A DNA stretch of 64,000 bases from Haloarcula regularis (GCF_029338315.1 NZ_CP119794.1:1798001-1862000), one strand, 5' to 3'. Counted from the first letter of the stretch, positions 1 to 8,227 are shown. Program-made: numbers and translations. Notes: generated from the sequence alone by a model not told the origin.

Positions 1-51
1 CGAGTCGCGGTCGCAGTTCGAGCCGCCGAACTGAATCACTGCAATCGTCAT
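1..51 (-). CDS. purQ: Phosphoribosylformylglycinamidine synthase subunit PurQ, 5' end only
   Basis: Only the first 17 codons are inside the window; they read MTIAVIQFGGSNCDRDS, the characteristic start of the glutaminase subunit of FGAM synthase, which supplies ammonia to PurL in de novo purine synthesis. The ATG at 51-49 overlaps the stop codon of purS (ATGA overlap), so purS and purQ are translationally coupled. The rest of the gene lies beyond the left edge. Confidence 0.9.
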   Translation of the reverse strand, partial: MTIAVIQFGGSNCDRDS

Positions 52-302
52 TCCGCCTGGTCGACCTCCACGTCGTAGTCGTGGATGGTCGGGTTCGCGA
101 GCAGGCGTTCGGCCATCTCCGCGGCCCGGTCGGCGGCCTCGTCCGCCGACGCGGCGTCGATGTCGAGCTCGAACTGATCCGCAGACCGGAGGTCCTCGAG
201 CTCGAAACCCAGCCGTTCGAGCGAGTGCTGGGTCGTCTCGGCCTCGGGGTCCAGGACTCCCCGTTTGAGTCGGACGGTCACCGTTGCGGTGTAGACGGTC
301 AT
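48..302 (-). CDS. purS: Phosphoribosylformylglycinamidine synthase subunit PurS
   Basis: 84-residue protein beginning MTVYTATVTVRLKRGVLDPE, the typical PurS N-terminus, with the conserved region around LERLGF and the terminal NPTIHDYDVEV. PurS is the small bridging subunit that lets PurQ and PurL form the active FGAM synthase. The reading frame is open further upstream, but family length and the conserved N-terminus place the start at 302. It overlaps purQ by four bases, forming a purSQ operon. Confidence 0.93.
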   Translation of the reverse strand: MTVYTATVTVRLKRGVLDPEAETTQHSLERLGFELEDLRSADQFELDIDAASADEAADRAAEMAERLLANPTIHDYDVEVDQAE

Positions 303-340
303 TACACGCAAGCGGGCGTGGGGCGGAGAAAACGCTTGTG

Positions 341-994
341 TTATCTCATCGGCGTCCACTCGCGTGGCTGGTCGGGCAGGCCCTTCACCCGGATTTCGGG
401 GCCGTCGTCGCCCCCGCGAACGTCGACCCGGCCGTCGAACGACTGGGCGATGCTGCCGACGACCTGGTCGTCGTGGGCCTCTGGGTCGATGACACAGACG
501 CCCAGGCCGTCGGCGGTCCGGATGCGGCTGGTGACGATGTTCACGAACCGGAAGACCGAGCGCACGTCCTCGCTGAACACCAGCAGCGGCGTCAGCGTGT
601 AGATGCCTGTCCTGACGGCATCGTAGCCCCGCGCGTACAGCTCCTCGTACTGCCCGGAGTACTCGATGCCGATGCCCGTGAGGTCGGCGGGGGAGGACAC
701 CGCCGTGACGGACTCGCCGAGTCCCTCGTCGTCCGCCCTGTTGCAGTCGACGACCCGAACCCGGCCGCCGGAGACGTCACAGTCCAGCGCGTCGAACCCC
801 GTCAGGATCTCGCCGGCACTCGTGTCGGCGGCGACGACGACGATGCCGTCGGCCGAGTCGGCCGCGAGCAACCGCAGCGCCGTCTCGCGGGTGCCGTCGA
901 GAATCGGCCCGGCGACCAGGATGTTGGTCCCCGGGTCGACGGGGTTCAGCGGCGTCCCCGCGAACGTATACCGGCCGTCGTGGCGCTGGCCCAT
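341..994 (-). CDS. KaiC/RecA-like haloarchaeal signalling protein, degenerate P-loop
   Basis: 217 residues with the alternating beta/alpha pattern of RecA-fold proteins: NILVAGPILDGTRETAL occupies the place of Walker A, and GIVVVAADTSAGEIL and a downstream GRVRVVDCN strand follow. The P-loop lysine-Thr/Ser is missing (GPILDGTRE), so it is unlikely to be a normal ATPase. It resembles the haloarchaeal DUF7504-type KaiC-like family. The start is one base after the stop of the response-regulator/GAF gene, so the two form an operon and probably act together in signal transduction. The exact role is unknown. Confidence 0.65.
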   Translation of the reverse strand: MGQRHDGRYTFAGTPLNPVDPGTNILVAGPILDGTRETALRLLAADSADGIVVVAADTSAGEILTGFDALDCDVSGGRVRVVDCNRADDEGLGESVTAVSSPADLTGIGIEYSGQYEELYARGYDAVRTGIYTLTPLLVFSEDVRSVFRFVNIVTSRIRTADGLGVCVIDPEAHDDQVVGSIAQSFDGRVDVRGGDDGPEIRVKGLPDQPREWTPMR

Positions 995-995
995 C

Positions 996-1877
996 TTACG
1001 TCACCCCGGCACCGAGTCGACGGCGCAGCGACAACTGTTCTTCGACTTCGTCGGCGAATCGCCGGAGGTCGGCCCGCTCGGCGGCCGTATACGAGCGGGG
1101 CTCGTCGTCGATACAGCAGACCGCGCCCAGGGCGTTGCCCGCCCCGTCGGTTATCCGGGCCCCGGCGTACGAGCGGATGTCGAGGTCGTCGAGTCGCTCG
1201 TTGGCGGCGAAGCGAGGGTCCTCGTGCGTGTCTTCGACCACGGTCAGTTCGTCCGAGAGGATGGTGTGCGTACAGATGGAGTCCTCGCGGGCCAGCGTCC
1301 GCCAGTTGGCACCCTCGCAGGCGACGAACCGCTCCTCGTGTTCGTCGACGAGTCCCACGAAGGCGACGTCGATGTCGAAATGCGTCGTCATCAGCGCCGT
1401 GAGGCGCTCGAACGTCTCCTCGGCGGCGAGCGCCTCGACGTCGTATCCGCGGACGGCCGCGAGGCGCTCTTTCTCCCGGTCCGGCACGGGGAACGCGGCG
1501 TGGGTCGACTCGGCGGCCGCCAGCGCGACGACGTCGGCGAGTCGCTCGCGGGCAGCAGGAATCGACCGCGGGACGTACTCGACGACCTGGTCCGGCCGGC
1601 CCCGGGGCAGGTCGGACGGCGACTCGTCGGTAAAGAGGATACAGACGCAGTCGTTGTGTGCCAGTCGGACCGCGTCAACGACGTCGAAGGCGTCTCCGTC
1701 GGGGAAGGAAAAGGCCGTGACCACGCAGTCGACTGACTCGTCGACGGCCGCGTCGACGGCCGCGACGGTGGCCGCGCCGACGACGTCCAGGTCCGCGGCG
1801 GTCAGCGCCTCGACCGTCGCCGCCCGTTCCGCGTCGTCCGGGTCGGCACAGACCACGGTCGGGTGGTGCTCGCTCAC
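996..1877 (-). CDS. Response regulator receiver-like plus GAF domain protein
   Basis: About 293 residues from a GTG start at 1877 (VSEHHPTVVCAD). The N-terminal ~120 residues have the receiver fold with acidic residues in CADPDD, the SVDCVVTAFSFPDGDAF region and FTDESP; the usual phospho-acceptor aspartate position reads C-V-V-T-A-F, so phosphorylation is doubtful. The C-terminal ~150 residues are a GAF domain (VAFVGLVDEHEERF, CTHTIL, EDTHEDPRFA, GALGAVCCIDDEPR). A TATA-like stretch (ACTATTACC on the minus strand, around 1904) sits 27 nt from the GTG, supporting this leaderless start over longer ORF starts. It is divergent from purU. Confidence 0.78.
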   Translation of the reverse strand: MSEHHPTVVCADPDDAERAATVEALTAADLDVVGAATVAAVDAAVDESVDCVVTAFSFPDGDAFDVVDAVRLAHNDCVCILFTDESPSDLPRGRPDQVVEYVPRSIPAARERLADVVALAAAESTHAAFPVPDREKERLAAVRGYDVEALAAEETFERLTALMTTHFDIDVAFVGLVDEHEERFVACEGANWRTLAREDSICTHTILSDELTVVEDTHEDPRFAANERLDDLDIRSYAGARITDGAGNALGAVCCIDDEPRSYTAAERADLRRFADEVEEQLSLRRRLGAGVT

Positions 1878-1967
1878 ACCGCAGGGGAAGCGCCCGTGGG
1901 TAATAGTTGTGGTGCCGCCTGGGCGAAAACGAAGCCTTTTGCTTGGGGCACGACCAACTGAGCGCCA

Positions 1968-2003
1968 ATGAAACACATCGAGCGCCGGAGGTGGTGGGCG
2001 TGA
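1968..2003 (+). CDS. Putative 11-residue upstream ORF (leader peptide) of purU
   Basis: ATG at 1968 opens an 11-codon ORF (MKHIERRRWWA) that ends in TGA overlapping the purU GTG start (GTGA at 2000-2003). A TATA-like cttttg lies about 27-30 nt upstream of this ATG, so a leaderless transcript would begin here rather than at purU. The uORF itself contains the GGAGGTGG that could serve as ribosome-binding site for purU. Translational coupling is inferred; chance cannot be excluded. Confidence 0.4.
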   Translation: MKHIERRRWWA

Positions 2004-2974
2004 CCCGGAACCTGACCGAGATAACCGTCGTCGGCGACGACGACACGGGGCTCATCGCCGAGGTCACCTCCCTCCTGTTCGAACGCGGCATCAACATCGA
2101 GGACCTAGACCAGGCCGTCCGGGAGGGCGTCTTCCGGATGACCATGCACGTCGACACCGCCGAGATGGTCACGACGGAGGAGAAACTCCGCGAGGACCTG
2201 ACCGAGCTCGGGGACGAGCTCGACGTCGACATCCAGGTGCGGTTCCCGGCGGACCGCGAGACCCAGTCCATCGCCGTCCTCGTCACGAAGGAATCCCATT
2301 GCCTCGAAGCCCTCTTCGAGTCCTGGGCCAACGGCGACCTGGGCGCCGACATCGAGGTGGTCATCGGCAACCACAGCGACCTCGAGCCCCTGGCCGCGAA
2401 GTACGACGTTCCCTTCCACGACATCGGCGACGAGAAGGGGACGCCCGACGAGGCGGAACTGCTCGAGTTGCTCGCCGAGTACGACGCCGACCTCATCGTG
2501 CTGGCCCGCTACATGCGCATCCTCTCGCCGGACGTCGTCTTCCGCTACGAGAGCCGCATCATCAACGTCCACCCGAGCCTGCTGCCGGCGTTCCCCGGTG
2601 CCTCCGCCTACATGCAGGCCATCGAGGAAGGGGTCCGCATCGCCGGCGTGACCGCCCACTACGTGACGACGGACCTAGACCAGGGCCCCATCATCACCCA
2701 GCGGGCCTTCAATGTCCCCGACGACGCCACCGAAGAGGAACTCCAGCAACTCGGCCAGCCGCTCGAGGCCGACGCGCTGCTGGAGGCGATTCGGCTCCAC
2801 CTCAACGACGAGGTCACCGTCCACCGCGGCCGGACGAAGCTGCGGGACCCCGAGGAGACGGAGGCCCAGCTGGGCGCGCCGGAGGAACTGGACAGCCTCA
2901 ACCCCGACCGGCCCATCGACGGCCTCGGGGAGTTCGTGGCCGGCGAGGAGCCGGAGGCCGAAGCGGACGATTAG
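2000..2974 (+). CDS. purU: Formyltetrahydrofolate deformylase (ACT + formyltransferase domains)
   Basis: Hydrolyses 10-formyl-THF to formate and THF, balancing one-carbon pools and feeding formate-dependent purine synthesis. From GTG 2000 the N-terminal ~85 residues form an ACT domain (ITVVGDDDTGLIAEVTSLL). The catalytic formyltransferase fold follows with NVHPSLLPAFPGASAY, GVTAHYVTTDLDQGPII and the final RTKL. A ~45-residue acidic C-terminal tail extends beyond bacterial PurU. The GTG is preceded by GGAGGTGG (1987-1994) and overlaps the stop of a short upstream ORF. Longer in-frame starts lack homology. Confidence 0.9.
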   Translation: MTRNLTEITVVGDDDTGLIAEVTSLLFERGINIEDLDQAVREGVFRMTMHVDTAEMVTTEEKLREDLTELGDELDVDIQVRFPADRETQSIAVLVTKESHCLEALFESWANGDLGADIEVVIGNHSDLEPLAAKYDVPFHDIGDEKGTPDEAELLELLAEYDADLIVLARYMRILSPDVVFRYESRIINVHPSLLPAFPGASAYMQAIEEGVRIAGVTAHYVTTDLDQGPIITQRAFNVPDDATEEELQQLGQPLEADALLEAIRLHLNDEVTVHRGRTKLRDPEETEAQLGAPEELDSLNPDRPIDGLGEFVAGEEPEAEADD

Positions 2975-2977
2975 GCC
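2960..2977 (+). repeat. 18-bp direct repeat, copy 1 (3' end of purU)
   Basis: The last codons and stop of purU (gaagcggacgattaggcc) are repeated exactly 66 bp downstream at 3026-3043. The duplicated piece contains the purU stop codon. Confidence 0.85.
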
Positions 2978-3025
2978 AGTCCGAACCGGCCTGGCGTGTT
3001 CGGACACGTAAGCGGCCGGTTCGTA

Positions 3026-3043
3026 GAAGCGGACGATTAGGCC
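3026..3043 (+). repeat. 18-bp direct repeat, copy 2 (intergenic)
   Basis: Exact copy of the purU 3' end at 2960-2977. The 48 bp between the copies are GC-rich and contain short complementary segments. It could be an old tandem duplication or an excision/integration scar; no integrase is nearby. Confidence 0.8.
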
Positions 3044-3211
3044 GGCGAGTGTCCGCAGGACACTCGGTACAGGCGAGCGGTGGCACCGGGAACCGGCCGG
3101 ACCTGCATCGCGAGGTCCGGCACTCCGCCGGTCAGGGTCGTTGACGCGGACGACTGTCGTCTTTCACAGCCAGCAAGGAAGCAGGATATGATTTCGACAA
3201 TATGCACAAAA

Positions 3212-3219
3212 TTTAATAT
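3212..3219 (+). promoter_or_regulatory. TATA box of the micro-protein gene
   Basis: tttaatat centred about 26 nt upstream of the ATG at 3241, within an AT-rich island in otherwise GC-rich DNA. Spacing fits a leaderless haloarchaeal transcript. Confidence 0.6.
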
Positions 3220-3240
3220 CTAACCAGTAAGCACACAAAT

Positions 3241-3408
3241 ATGGCTGCGACTGGTGCAGAGCAGTGTCCGAACTGTGGGACCCTGAACGAGTTTGGCTTA
3301 CCGGACGAGGACGCGACAGTGAGCAAGGTGATAACACACTCGTCCAACTACGACAAAAATATCAGGTGCAAGGATTGCAACAAGTGGATAGCGATTCTCT
3401 TCGATTGA
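3241..3408 (+). CDS. Small zinc-finger micro-protein (55 aa)
   Basis: 55-codon ORF with two CxxC knuckles: C9-P-N-C12 and C43-K-D-C46, giving a four-cysteine zinc site typical of the haloarchaeal CPxCG-type micro-proteins. The sequence starts MAATGAEQCPNCG and ends KWIAILFD. A well-placed TATA box gives a leaderless start at 3241. Such proteins have been linked to regulation, motility and biofilm traits in Haloferax, but this one's role is unknown. It stands alone between purU and the DUF5518-like gene. Confidence 0.75.
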   Translation: MAATGAEQCPNCGTLNEFGLPDEDATVSKVITHSSNYDKNIRCKDCNKWIAILFD

Positions 3409-3595
3409 AATTCACGCGAACCCCAGCGAGAAGCGGTACGTCGGTTCCGTCCCCCAGAAGGCCGAAAAGCGAGATTGATAATTCGTACGCCAGGGATATC
3501 CGTTGGCAAAGCCCACCCGGGACGGTGACTGGCACCACCTGAGGACGCCATCGTCTCGAACCATCGGGAAATGTGAGTGGTATTTTATAATTTCG
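3409..3595. other. Intergenic stretch without recognised genes
   Basis: Between the micro-protein and the convergent membrane-protein gene I see no conserved ORF. An AT-rich patch near 3580 (tattttataattt) could be a promoter or terminator element. Confidence 0.4.
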
Positions 3596-4085
3596 TCAAG
3601 CGCCCCTTCTCTCGTAGGGGGGATCAGAGTAAAACCAGCGTCGACACGCACGCCCGACGACGCCGCCGACGGTGCCCACGACGCCGCCCGAGAGAAAGCC
3701 CAGGCCACCACCGAGAGCCGAGAACGTGAGAATTCCCCCCTGGTAGTCGATCGGCTGGCCACCGGCGGGGGTCAGTTGCAGCGCGAAGACGAAGACGACC
3801 AGTCCCACGAGGACGCCGACAACCAGCACGCCCAGACCCGCGGCCAGGCCGCCGAGCAGGCCGCTCCGGACCCGGGTTCCGTTCAGGAAGTACCCGGTGG
3901 TGGCCCCGCCGAGGCCGACGGCCAACACGAGCGGGAGTGCGAAGACCCAGGTCGGGAGACCCGGTACCCACGCTCCGGACCGTCGCGAACCCCAGGATCG
4001 GGAGTGCCCCGAGCGTCACCGCGCCCAGGACGAGCGTGGCGACGACGCCCGCGACCACGCTGCCGACGGTGTCGAGCCTGCCCAT
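3596..4085 (-). CDS. DUF5518-like four-TM membrane protein, frameshifted
   Basis: Two overlapping frames join into one small membrane protein. The 5' part (from ATG 4085) begins MGRLDTVGSVVAGVVATL and gives the first TM segment; after about 3960 the other frame continues GLPTWVFALPLVLAVGLGGA, then GLLGGLAAGLGVLVVGVLVG and a glycine-rich fourth helix. This is the DUF5518 arrangement. Removing one G from the GGG run at about 3960-3962 restores the frame. A TTTATT box at 4110-4115 lies 27 nt upstream of 4085, supporting the start. Function unknown. Confidence 0.6.
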
Positions 4086-4207
4086 ATCGGGGTCCCCGAC
4101 AGGCGACGGAATAAAGCAGGGGGACGAGGACGCCGCGCAATATAAACGACTCGCCGGTGGGTTCTGGTTCGGAAACGTTTATTCGCCGTCCGGTACCAGG
4201 TCGTGGT

Positions 4208-5953
4208 ATGAAAATTCTTGTCACAGTCAAGCAGGTCGCGGTCGTCGACGACGAGTTCGAGATCGACGGACTCGGCATCGACGACCGGTACGTGACACAC
4301 GATCTCAACGAGTGGGACGAGTACGCCGTCGAGGAGGCCGTCCAGATTCAAGAGGCCGCCGACGAAGACGTCGAGGTCGTGACGGTGACGGTGGGCCCGG
4401 AGGAGACCGAGGAGACGATCCGCCAGGCGCTGGCGAAGGGGGCCGACCGCGCGGTGCGGGTCTGGGACGACACGCTGGCGGAAGCCGGGTTGCTGGACCC
4501 GGCGACGAAGGCCCGCGTCGTCGAGGCCGTCGCCGACGAGGAGGATCCGGACCTCGTGCTCACGGGCGTGCAGTCGGCCGACGACGGCTTCGGCGCGACC
4601 GGCGTGACGCTGGCCGAGCGACTGGGCTTCGAGTGGGCCGCCGTCGTCAACGACCTCGACCTGGACCGCGAGGCCGGCGTCGCCGCCGTCCACCGCGAGT
4701 TAGAGGGCGGCATCGAGGAACTGGCCGACGTCCAGTTGCCCGCCGTCCTGACCATCCAGACCGGCATCAACGACCCGCGGTACGCCAGCCTCAGGGGGAT
4801 TCGCCAGGCCCAGAGCAAGGAACTGGCCGTGAAGTCCCTCGAAGACACGGGCCTGTCGCCGGCCGACGTCGAGAGCCCGCTCGAACAGACCTCGCTGTAC
4901 GAACCCACCAGCGAGAGCGACGCGACGGTCTTCGAGGGGAGCGCCGAGGAGACGGCCGCCGACCTCGCCGAGGTCCTCCGTGACGCGGGTGGCGAACTGA
5001 TGACGGTACTGACCGTCGCCGAGCACCGCCGCGGCGAGCTCCGGCCGGTGAGCCTCGAACTGCTCAGCGTCGGGCGGTTGCTCGCCGAGGAGATGGACAG
5101 CGAGCACCACACCGCCGTCGTCGGCGGCGACGTGGAGACCTTCGGCCAGAAACTCGACCGCGAGGGCGTCGACACGGTCTACACCGTCGACGAGGGCGAG
5201 GAGTTCAACCACGACGTCTACGTCCAGGCGGTGACCCAGCTGGCCGAGGCCGTCGACCCGAGCCTGCTGGTGATGCCCAACACTGTCAACGGCCTCGACT
5301 ACGCCCCCGCCGTCGCCAGCCGACTGGACCTGCCGCTGGTGACCGACGTCGTCGCCATCGACTCCGAGGAGGGACTGACGGCGACCCGCGAGCTGTACGG
5401 GTCCAAGACCGAGACCACCATCGACGTCCACGCCGAGGCGGCCGCGCTGACGGTCCGGCCCGGCGAGTGGCCCGCCGCGGAGGGCGTCGACGGTGCATCC
5501 GTCGAACCCTTCGAGGTCAGCATCGACGAATCGGCGGTGCGATCGACGGTCACCGGGTTCGAGGAGGTCGGCGGCGGCGACGTCGACATCACCGACGCCG
5601 ACGTGCTCGTCTCGGTGGGGCGTGGCATCGGCGAGGAGGAGAACCTCGACCTCGCGTTCGACCTGGCCGAGGCGCTGGACGCGACGGTGTCGGCCTCTCG
5701 GCCGCTCATCGACAACGGCTGGCTCGAGAAGGACCGCCAGGTCGGCCAGTCGGGGAAGGTGGTCACGCCCGATGTCTACCTCGCCATCGGCATCTCCGGG
5801 GCTGTCCAGCACGTCGCCGGGATGAAGGGCGCCGACACCATCGTCGCCATCAACAAAGACCCCAACGCGCCCATCTTCGACATCGCCGACTACGGCATCG
5901 TCGACGACCTCTTCGACGTGGTGCCGGCGCTCATCGAGGAGTTCGGGGGGTAA
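4208..5953 (+). CDS. etfBA: Electron transfer flavoprotein, fused beta-alpha subunits
   Basis: 581-residue fusion. Residues ~1-255 are ETF-beta ([57 protein letters not shown]). After an acidic linker, residues ~275-581 are ETF-alpha ([38 protein letters not shown]) and the FAD-binding C-terminus ([31 protein letters not shown]). The protein would carry FAD plus AMP and pass electrons from acyl-CoA or other dehydrogenases to the quinone pool. Most bacteria encode two separate subunits. A TATA-like tttatt at 4178-4183 places the start at 4208, not at the longer ORF start. Confidence 0.92.
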   Translation: MKILVTVKQVAVVDDEFEIDGLGIDDRYVTHDLNEWDEYAVEEAVQIQEAADEDVEVVTVTVGPEETEETIRQALAKGADRAVRVWDDTLAEAGLLDPATKARVVEAVADEEDPDLVLTGVQSADDGFGATGVTLAERLGFEWAAVVNDLDLDREAGVAAVHRELEGGIEELADVQLPAVLTIQTGINDPRYASLRGIRQAQSKELAVKSLEDTGLSPADVESPLEQTSLYEPTSESDATVFEGSAEETAADLAEVLRDAGGELMTVLTVAEHRRGELRPVSLELLSVGRLLAEEMDSEHHTAVVGGDVETFGQKLDREGVDTVYTVDEGEEFNHDVYVQAVTQLAEAVDPSLLVMPNTVNGLDYAPAVASRLDLPLVTDVVAIDSEEGLTATRELYGSKTETTIDVHAEAAALTVRPGEWPAAEGVDGASVEPFEVSIDESAVRSTVTGFEEVGGGDVDITDADVLVSVGRGIGEEENLDLAFDLAEALDATVSASRPLIDNGWLEKDRQVGQSGKVVTPDVYLAIGISGAVQHVAGMKGADTIVAINKDPNAPIFDIADYGIVDDLFDVVPALIEEFGG

Positions 5954-6040
5954 ATCCGCCCAAGCACGGACACCGAGCGGGTGGCCGTGAGCGCGCTCCG
6001 TCGCGCAAACCGGGGAAGGGCAGGCCCGTAACACGAGCAT

Positions 6041-6317
6041 ACCGCGCCGGAGGCGCGGTTTCTCGGAATCGCCGCGACGCGGCGATTCCGCCGTTTTTCG
6101 CCACCAGAAGACTCGCTTCGCTCGTCTTCTGAGCCTTGCTTCGCTTCGCTCAGCAAGACCACGTTTTTCAAGTCGAGCGGGACCAACTGTCCCGCTGACC
6201 ATGCGAACGGGCGCTGAGCGCCCGTGAGCAGAGAGTGGTTCGCGCGAAGCGCGAACCCGACGTGGTTCGAAAGACGCGTAGCGTCTTTCGTCATCACGAG
6301 AGAGCGACGCTCTCTCG
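6041..6317. repeat. Array of nine consecutive inverted repeats (hairpins)
   Basis: Between etfBA and the prenyl synthase nine different perfect or near-perfect palindromes follow one another: 6041-6059, 6064-6090 (13-bp arms, 1-nt loop), 6105-6131, 6135-6157, 6176-6196, 6207-6225, 6237-6257 (9-bp arms), 6268-6290 (10-bp arms) and 6297-6317 (10-bp arms). Arms are 6-13 bp, loops 1-11 nt, and arm sequences differ between units, so this is neither CRISPR nor a simple repeat family. Function unknown; termination, RNA structure or protein binding are possible. Confidence 0.85.
6064..6098 (+). terminator. Likely terminator after etfBA
   Basis: A 13-bp-arm hairpin (6064-6090) is followed at once by ccgttttt, giving a stem plus U-tract about 110 nt after the etfBA stop. 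A second U-tract (acgttttt, 6161-6168) follows the fourth hairpin. Archaeal termination mainly needs the U-tract, so either could act. Confidence 0.45.
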
Positions 6318-6375
6318 AACGACAGAAAAAGGTGGGTCGTCAGGTACTTTTCGGCCTGGTCCTAACCCCAGGGTG

Positions 6376-7218
6376 ATGGAGTATCTCCACCGGCGTCGTG
6401 ACCGCGTCGAGGAGCGACTGGAGGACGTCCTCGACGCCGTCGAGCCGTCGGCACTCGCCGACCAGGTCCGCCACGTGGCTCTCTCCGGGGGCAAGCGGGT
6501 GCGACCGACGGTGACGGTGCTGGTCTGTGAGGCGCTGGGCGGTGACCCCGAGGACGCCCTCGACTTTGCCGTCGGTATCGAACTGGTCCACAACGCGTCG
6601 CTGGTCATCGACGACATCATCGACGAGTCCGAACTCCGCCGCGGGACCCCTTCGGCGTGGGCAGCGTTCGGCCACGGGCCGGCAATCGTGGCCTCCGACG
6701 GCCTGCTGGGGGAAGCGTTCGCGCTCTTTTCGGCCGACGAGCGGGCGATGCAGACCGTCAGCGAGTCCATGGTCGAACTCGGCGAGGGCGAGGCGACCGA
6801 GCTCATCGCCCAGCCCACGAACGAGGCCGAGTACATGGAACTCGCGCGGCGCAAGACCGGGGCCCTGTTCCGCGCGGCGGCCGAGCTCGGTGCCATCGCG
6901 GCCGACGCCGACGCCTACACCGTCGAGACCATCGGCCGCTACGCTGAGCGGGTCGGCGTCGCCTTCCAGATGCGCGACGACGTGCTCGACGCGACGGCCG
7001 ACGCGGAGACGCTGGGCAAGCCCACGGGGCACGACGCGGAGATGGAGCGGCCCTCGATCGTCGAGGTGACCGAGCTCACGGCCGAGGAGGCCGACCGGCG
7101 CGCTCGCGAGGAGTCGGAGAAGGCCCTGGAGGCGCTCGCGACCATCGATGCCCCGGAGTCCCAGTCGATGGACTACCTGCGTGACCTCGCGGAGTTCGTC
7201 GTCGTCCGCGAACGGTAG
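6376..7218 (+). CDS. idsA: Geranylgeranyl/polyprenyl diphosphate synthase
   Basis: 280 residues from ATG 6376 (MEYLHRRRDRVEERLEDVL). Trans-prenyltransferase landmarks are present: GGKRVRP, the first aspartate-rich motif in ASLVIDDIIDESELRRG, and the second in FQMRDDVLD with a downstream GKP. It condenses IPP onto allylic diphosphates to make the C20/C25 chains of archaeal ether lipids and carotenoids. The longer upstream frame runs through the hairpin array and is not protein-like, so the shorter start is chosen. Confidence 0.9.
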   Translation: MEYLHRRRDRVEERLEDVLDAVEPSALADQVRHVALSGGKRVRPTVTVLVCEALGGDPEDALDFAVGIELVHNASLVIDDIIDESELRRGTPSAWAAFGHGPAIVASDGLLGEAFALFSADERAMQTVSESMVELGEGEATELIAQPTNEAEYMELARRKTGALFRAAAELGAIAADADAYTVETIGRYAERVGVAFQMRDDVLDATADAETLGKPTGHDAEMERPSIVEVTELTAEEADRRAREESEKALEALATIDAPESQSMDYLRDLAEFVVVRER

Positions 7219-7250
7219 GGCTTTTGCCCGGCGCTGGCCAACGCTCGCCA

Positions 7251-7811
7251 ATGACAGTCATCGGCATCGTCGGACTGCCCGGAAGCGGCAAGAGCGAGGC
7301 GGCGAACGTCGCCGTCGACATGGGGGTGCCGGTCGTGACGATGGGCGACGTCATCCGCCAGGAGTGTCGCGACCGGGGGCTGGACCCGGCGACGGACCAC
7401 GGCAGGGTGGCGACCGCGCTCCGCGAGGAGAACGGCCCCGCGGCCATCGCCGAGCGGTCGTTGCCTATCATCGAGGAGCGCCGCAAGGACAGCGACACCG
7501 TCGTCGTCGACGGTATCCGTTCGGACGTGGAGGTCGAGGCGTTCCGCGAAGCCTTCGGCGAGGCGTTCCTGCTGGTCGAAGTCGACGCACCCTTCGAGGT
7601 CCGGGCCGAGCGCCTGGACCTGCGTGACCGGGACGCCGGCGCCGAGGACGGTGGCGAGCCACTCGAAGACCGTGACGAACGCGAACTGGGCTTCGGGATG
7701 GGCGAGGCCATGGCGATGGCCGACGTGACCATCGAGAACACCGAGACGCTCGCGGCCTTCCAGCGGACGGTCCGGACGCTCCTTCGGGACGGGCCGGAGG
7801 CGCTGGAATGA
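7251..7811 (+). CDS. UPF0200 family nucleotide kinase-like protein
   Basis: 186 residues starting MTVIGIVGLPGSGKSEAANV with a clear Walker A (GLPGSGKS), then GDVIRQE and DTVVVDGIRSDVEVEAF, which resemble dephospho-CoA kinase and other P-loop small-molecule kinases; substrate unknown. A cttttgcc TATA-like box at about 7221-7227 supports leaderless initiation at 7251. It overlaps the next gene by four bases (ATGA), forming a UPF0200-UPF0201-HAD operon. Confidence 0.88.
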   Translation: MTVIGIVGLPGSGKSEAANVAVDMGVPVVTMGDVIRQECRDRGLDPATDHGRVATALREENGPAAIAERSLPIIEERRKDSDTVVVDGIRSDVEVEAFREAFGEAFLLVEVDAPFEVRAERLDLRDRDAGAEDGGEPLEDRDERELGFGMGEAMAMADVTIENTETLAAFQRTVRTLLRDGPEALE

Positions 7812-8227
7812 GCGCCGTCTACAGCGTCGACGTTCAGGTCACCGCACCGGTCAACGACACCGAGGTGACCGACCGGGTGGCCGACGCCATCTGCAACCTG
7901 TTCCCGGAAGCAGATCCCGAACACCGCCACGGCGAACTGCGCGCCGAGGTCCACTCGATGGACCAGTTCTCCGAGCTGCTCCACCGCCTAGAGATTCTCG
8001 ACACCGCCCGCTCGGTCTTCTTCGACGCACTCGAGGGCGACACGTTCGCGTTCGACGTAAAGAAGCAGGCGGCCTTCGAGGGGCGCATCAACTTCGCCGT
8101 CGGCGAGCCCGCGGAGCTGGGCGACATCCACGTCCGCGTCCGGGTGCGCGAGCCCGACGCCGAGGCCTACATCGACTACGTCGCGCCGCCGACCGAAGAC
8201 GGGACGCCGGTCGACTCCGAGCCATGA
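7808..8227 (+). CDS. UPF0201 family protein (RNA-binding-like fold)
   Basis: 139 residues matching the archaeal UPF0201 family (YSVDVQVTAPVNDTEV, VADAICNLFPEA, RARSVFFDAL-like region, FDVKKQAAFEGRINF). Members are conserved next to UPF0200 in many archaea and are suggested to bind RNA; biochemical role unproven. Start overlaps the UPF0200 stop and its stop overlaps the HAD start, so all three are translationally coupled. Confidence 0.88.
   Translation: MSAVYSVDVQVTAPVNDTEVTDRVADAICNLFPEADPEHRHGELRAEVHSMDQFSELLHRLEILDTARSVFFDALEGDTFAFDVKKQAAFEGRINFAVGEPAELGDIHVRVRVREPDAEAYIDYVAPPTEDGTPVDSEP

Noticed and set aside
284..1402. Long plus-strand ORF across the KaiC-like and response-regulator genes
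   Set aside because: Arg/Pro-rich shadow frame opposite two genes with domain evidence; no coherent fold.
4700..6202. 500-codon minus-strand ORF antisense to etfBA
   Set aside because: Exact antisense of a strongly supported gene in GC-rich DNA, where codon bias opens long antisense frames; translation is low-complexity V/D/G/R-rich and unlike any family.
6041..6317. CRISPR array or tandem repeat family
   Set aside because: Each palindrome has a different sequence and there are no unique spacers of constant length, so it is neither CRISPR nor a simple repeat.
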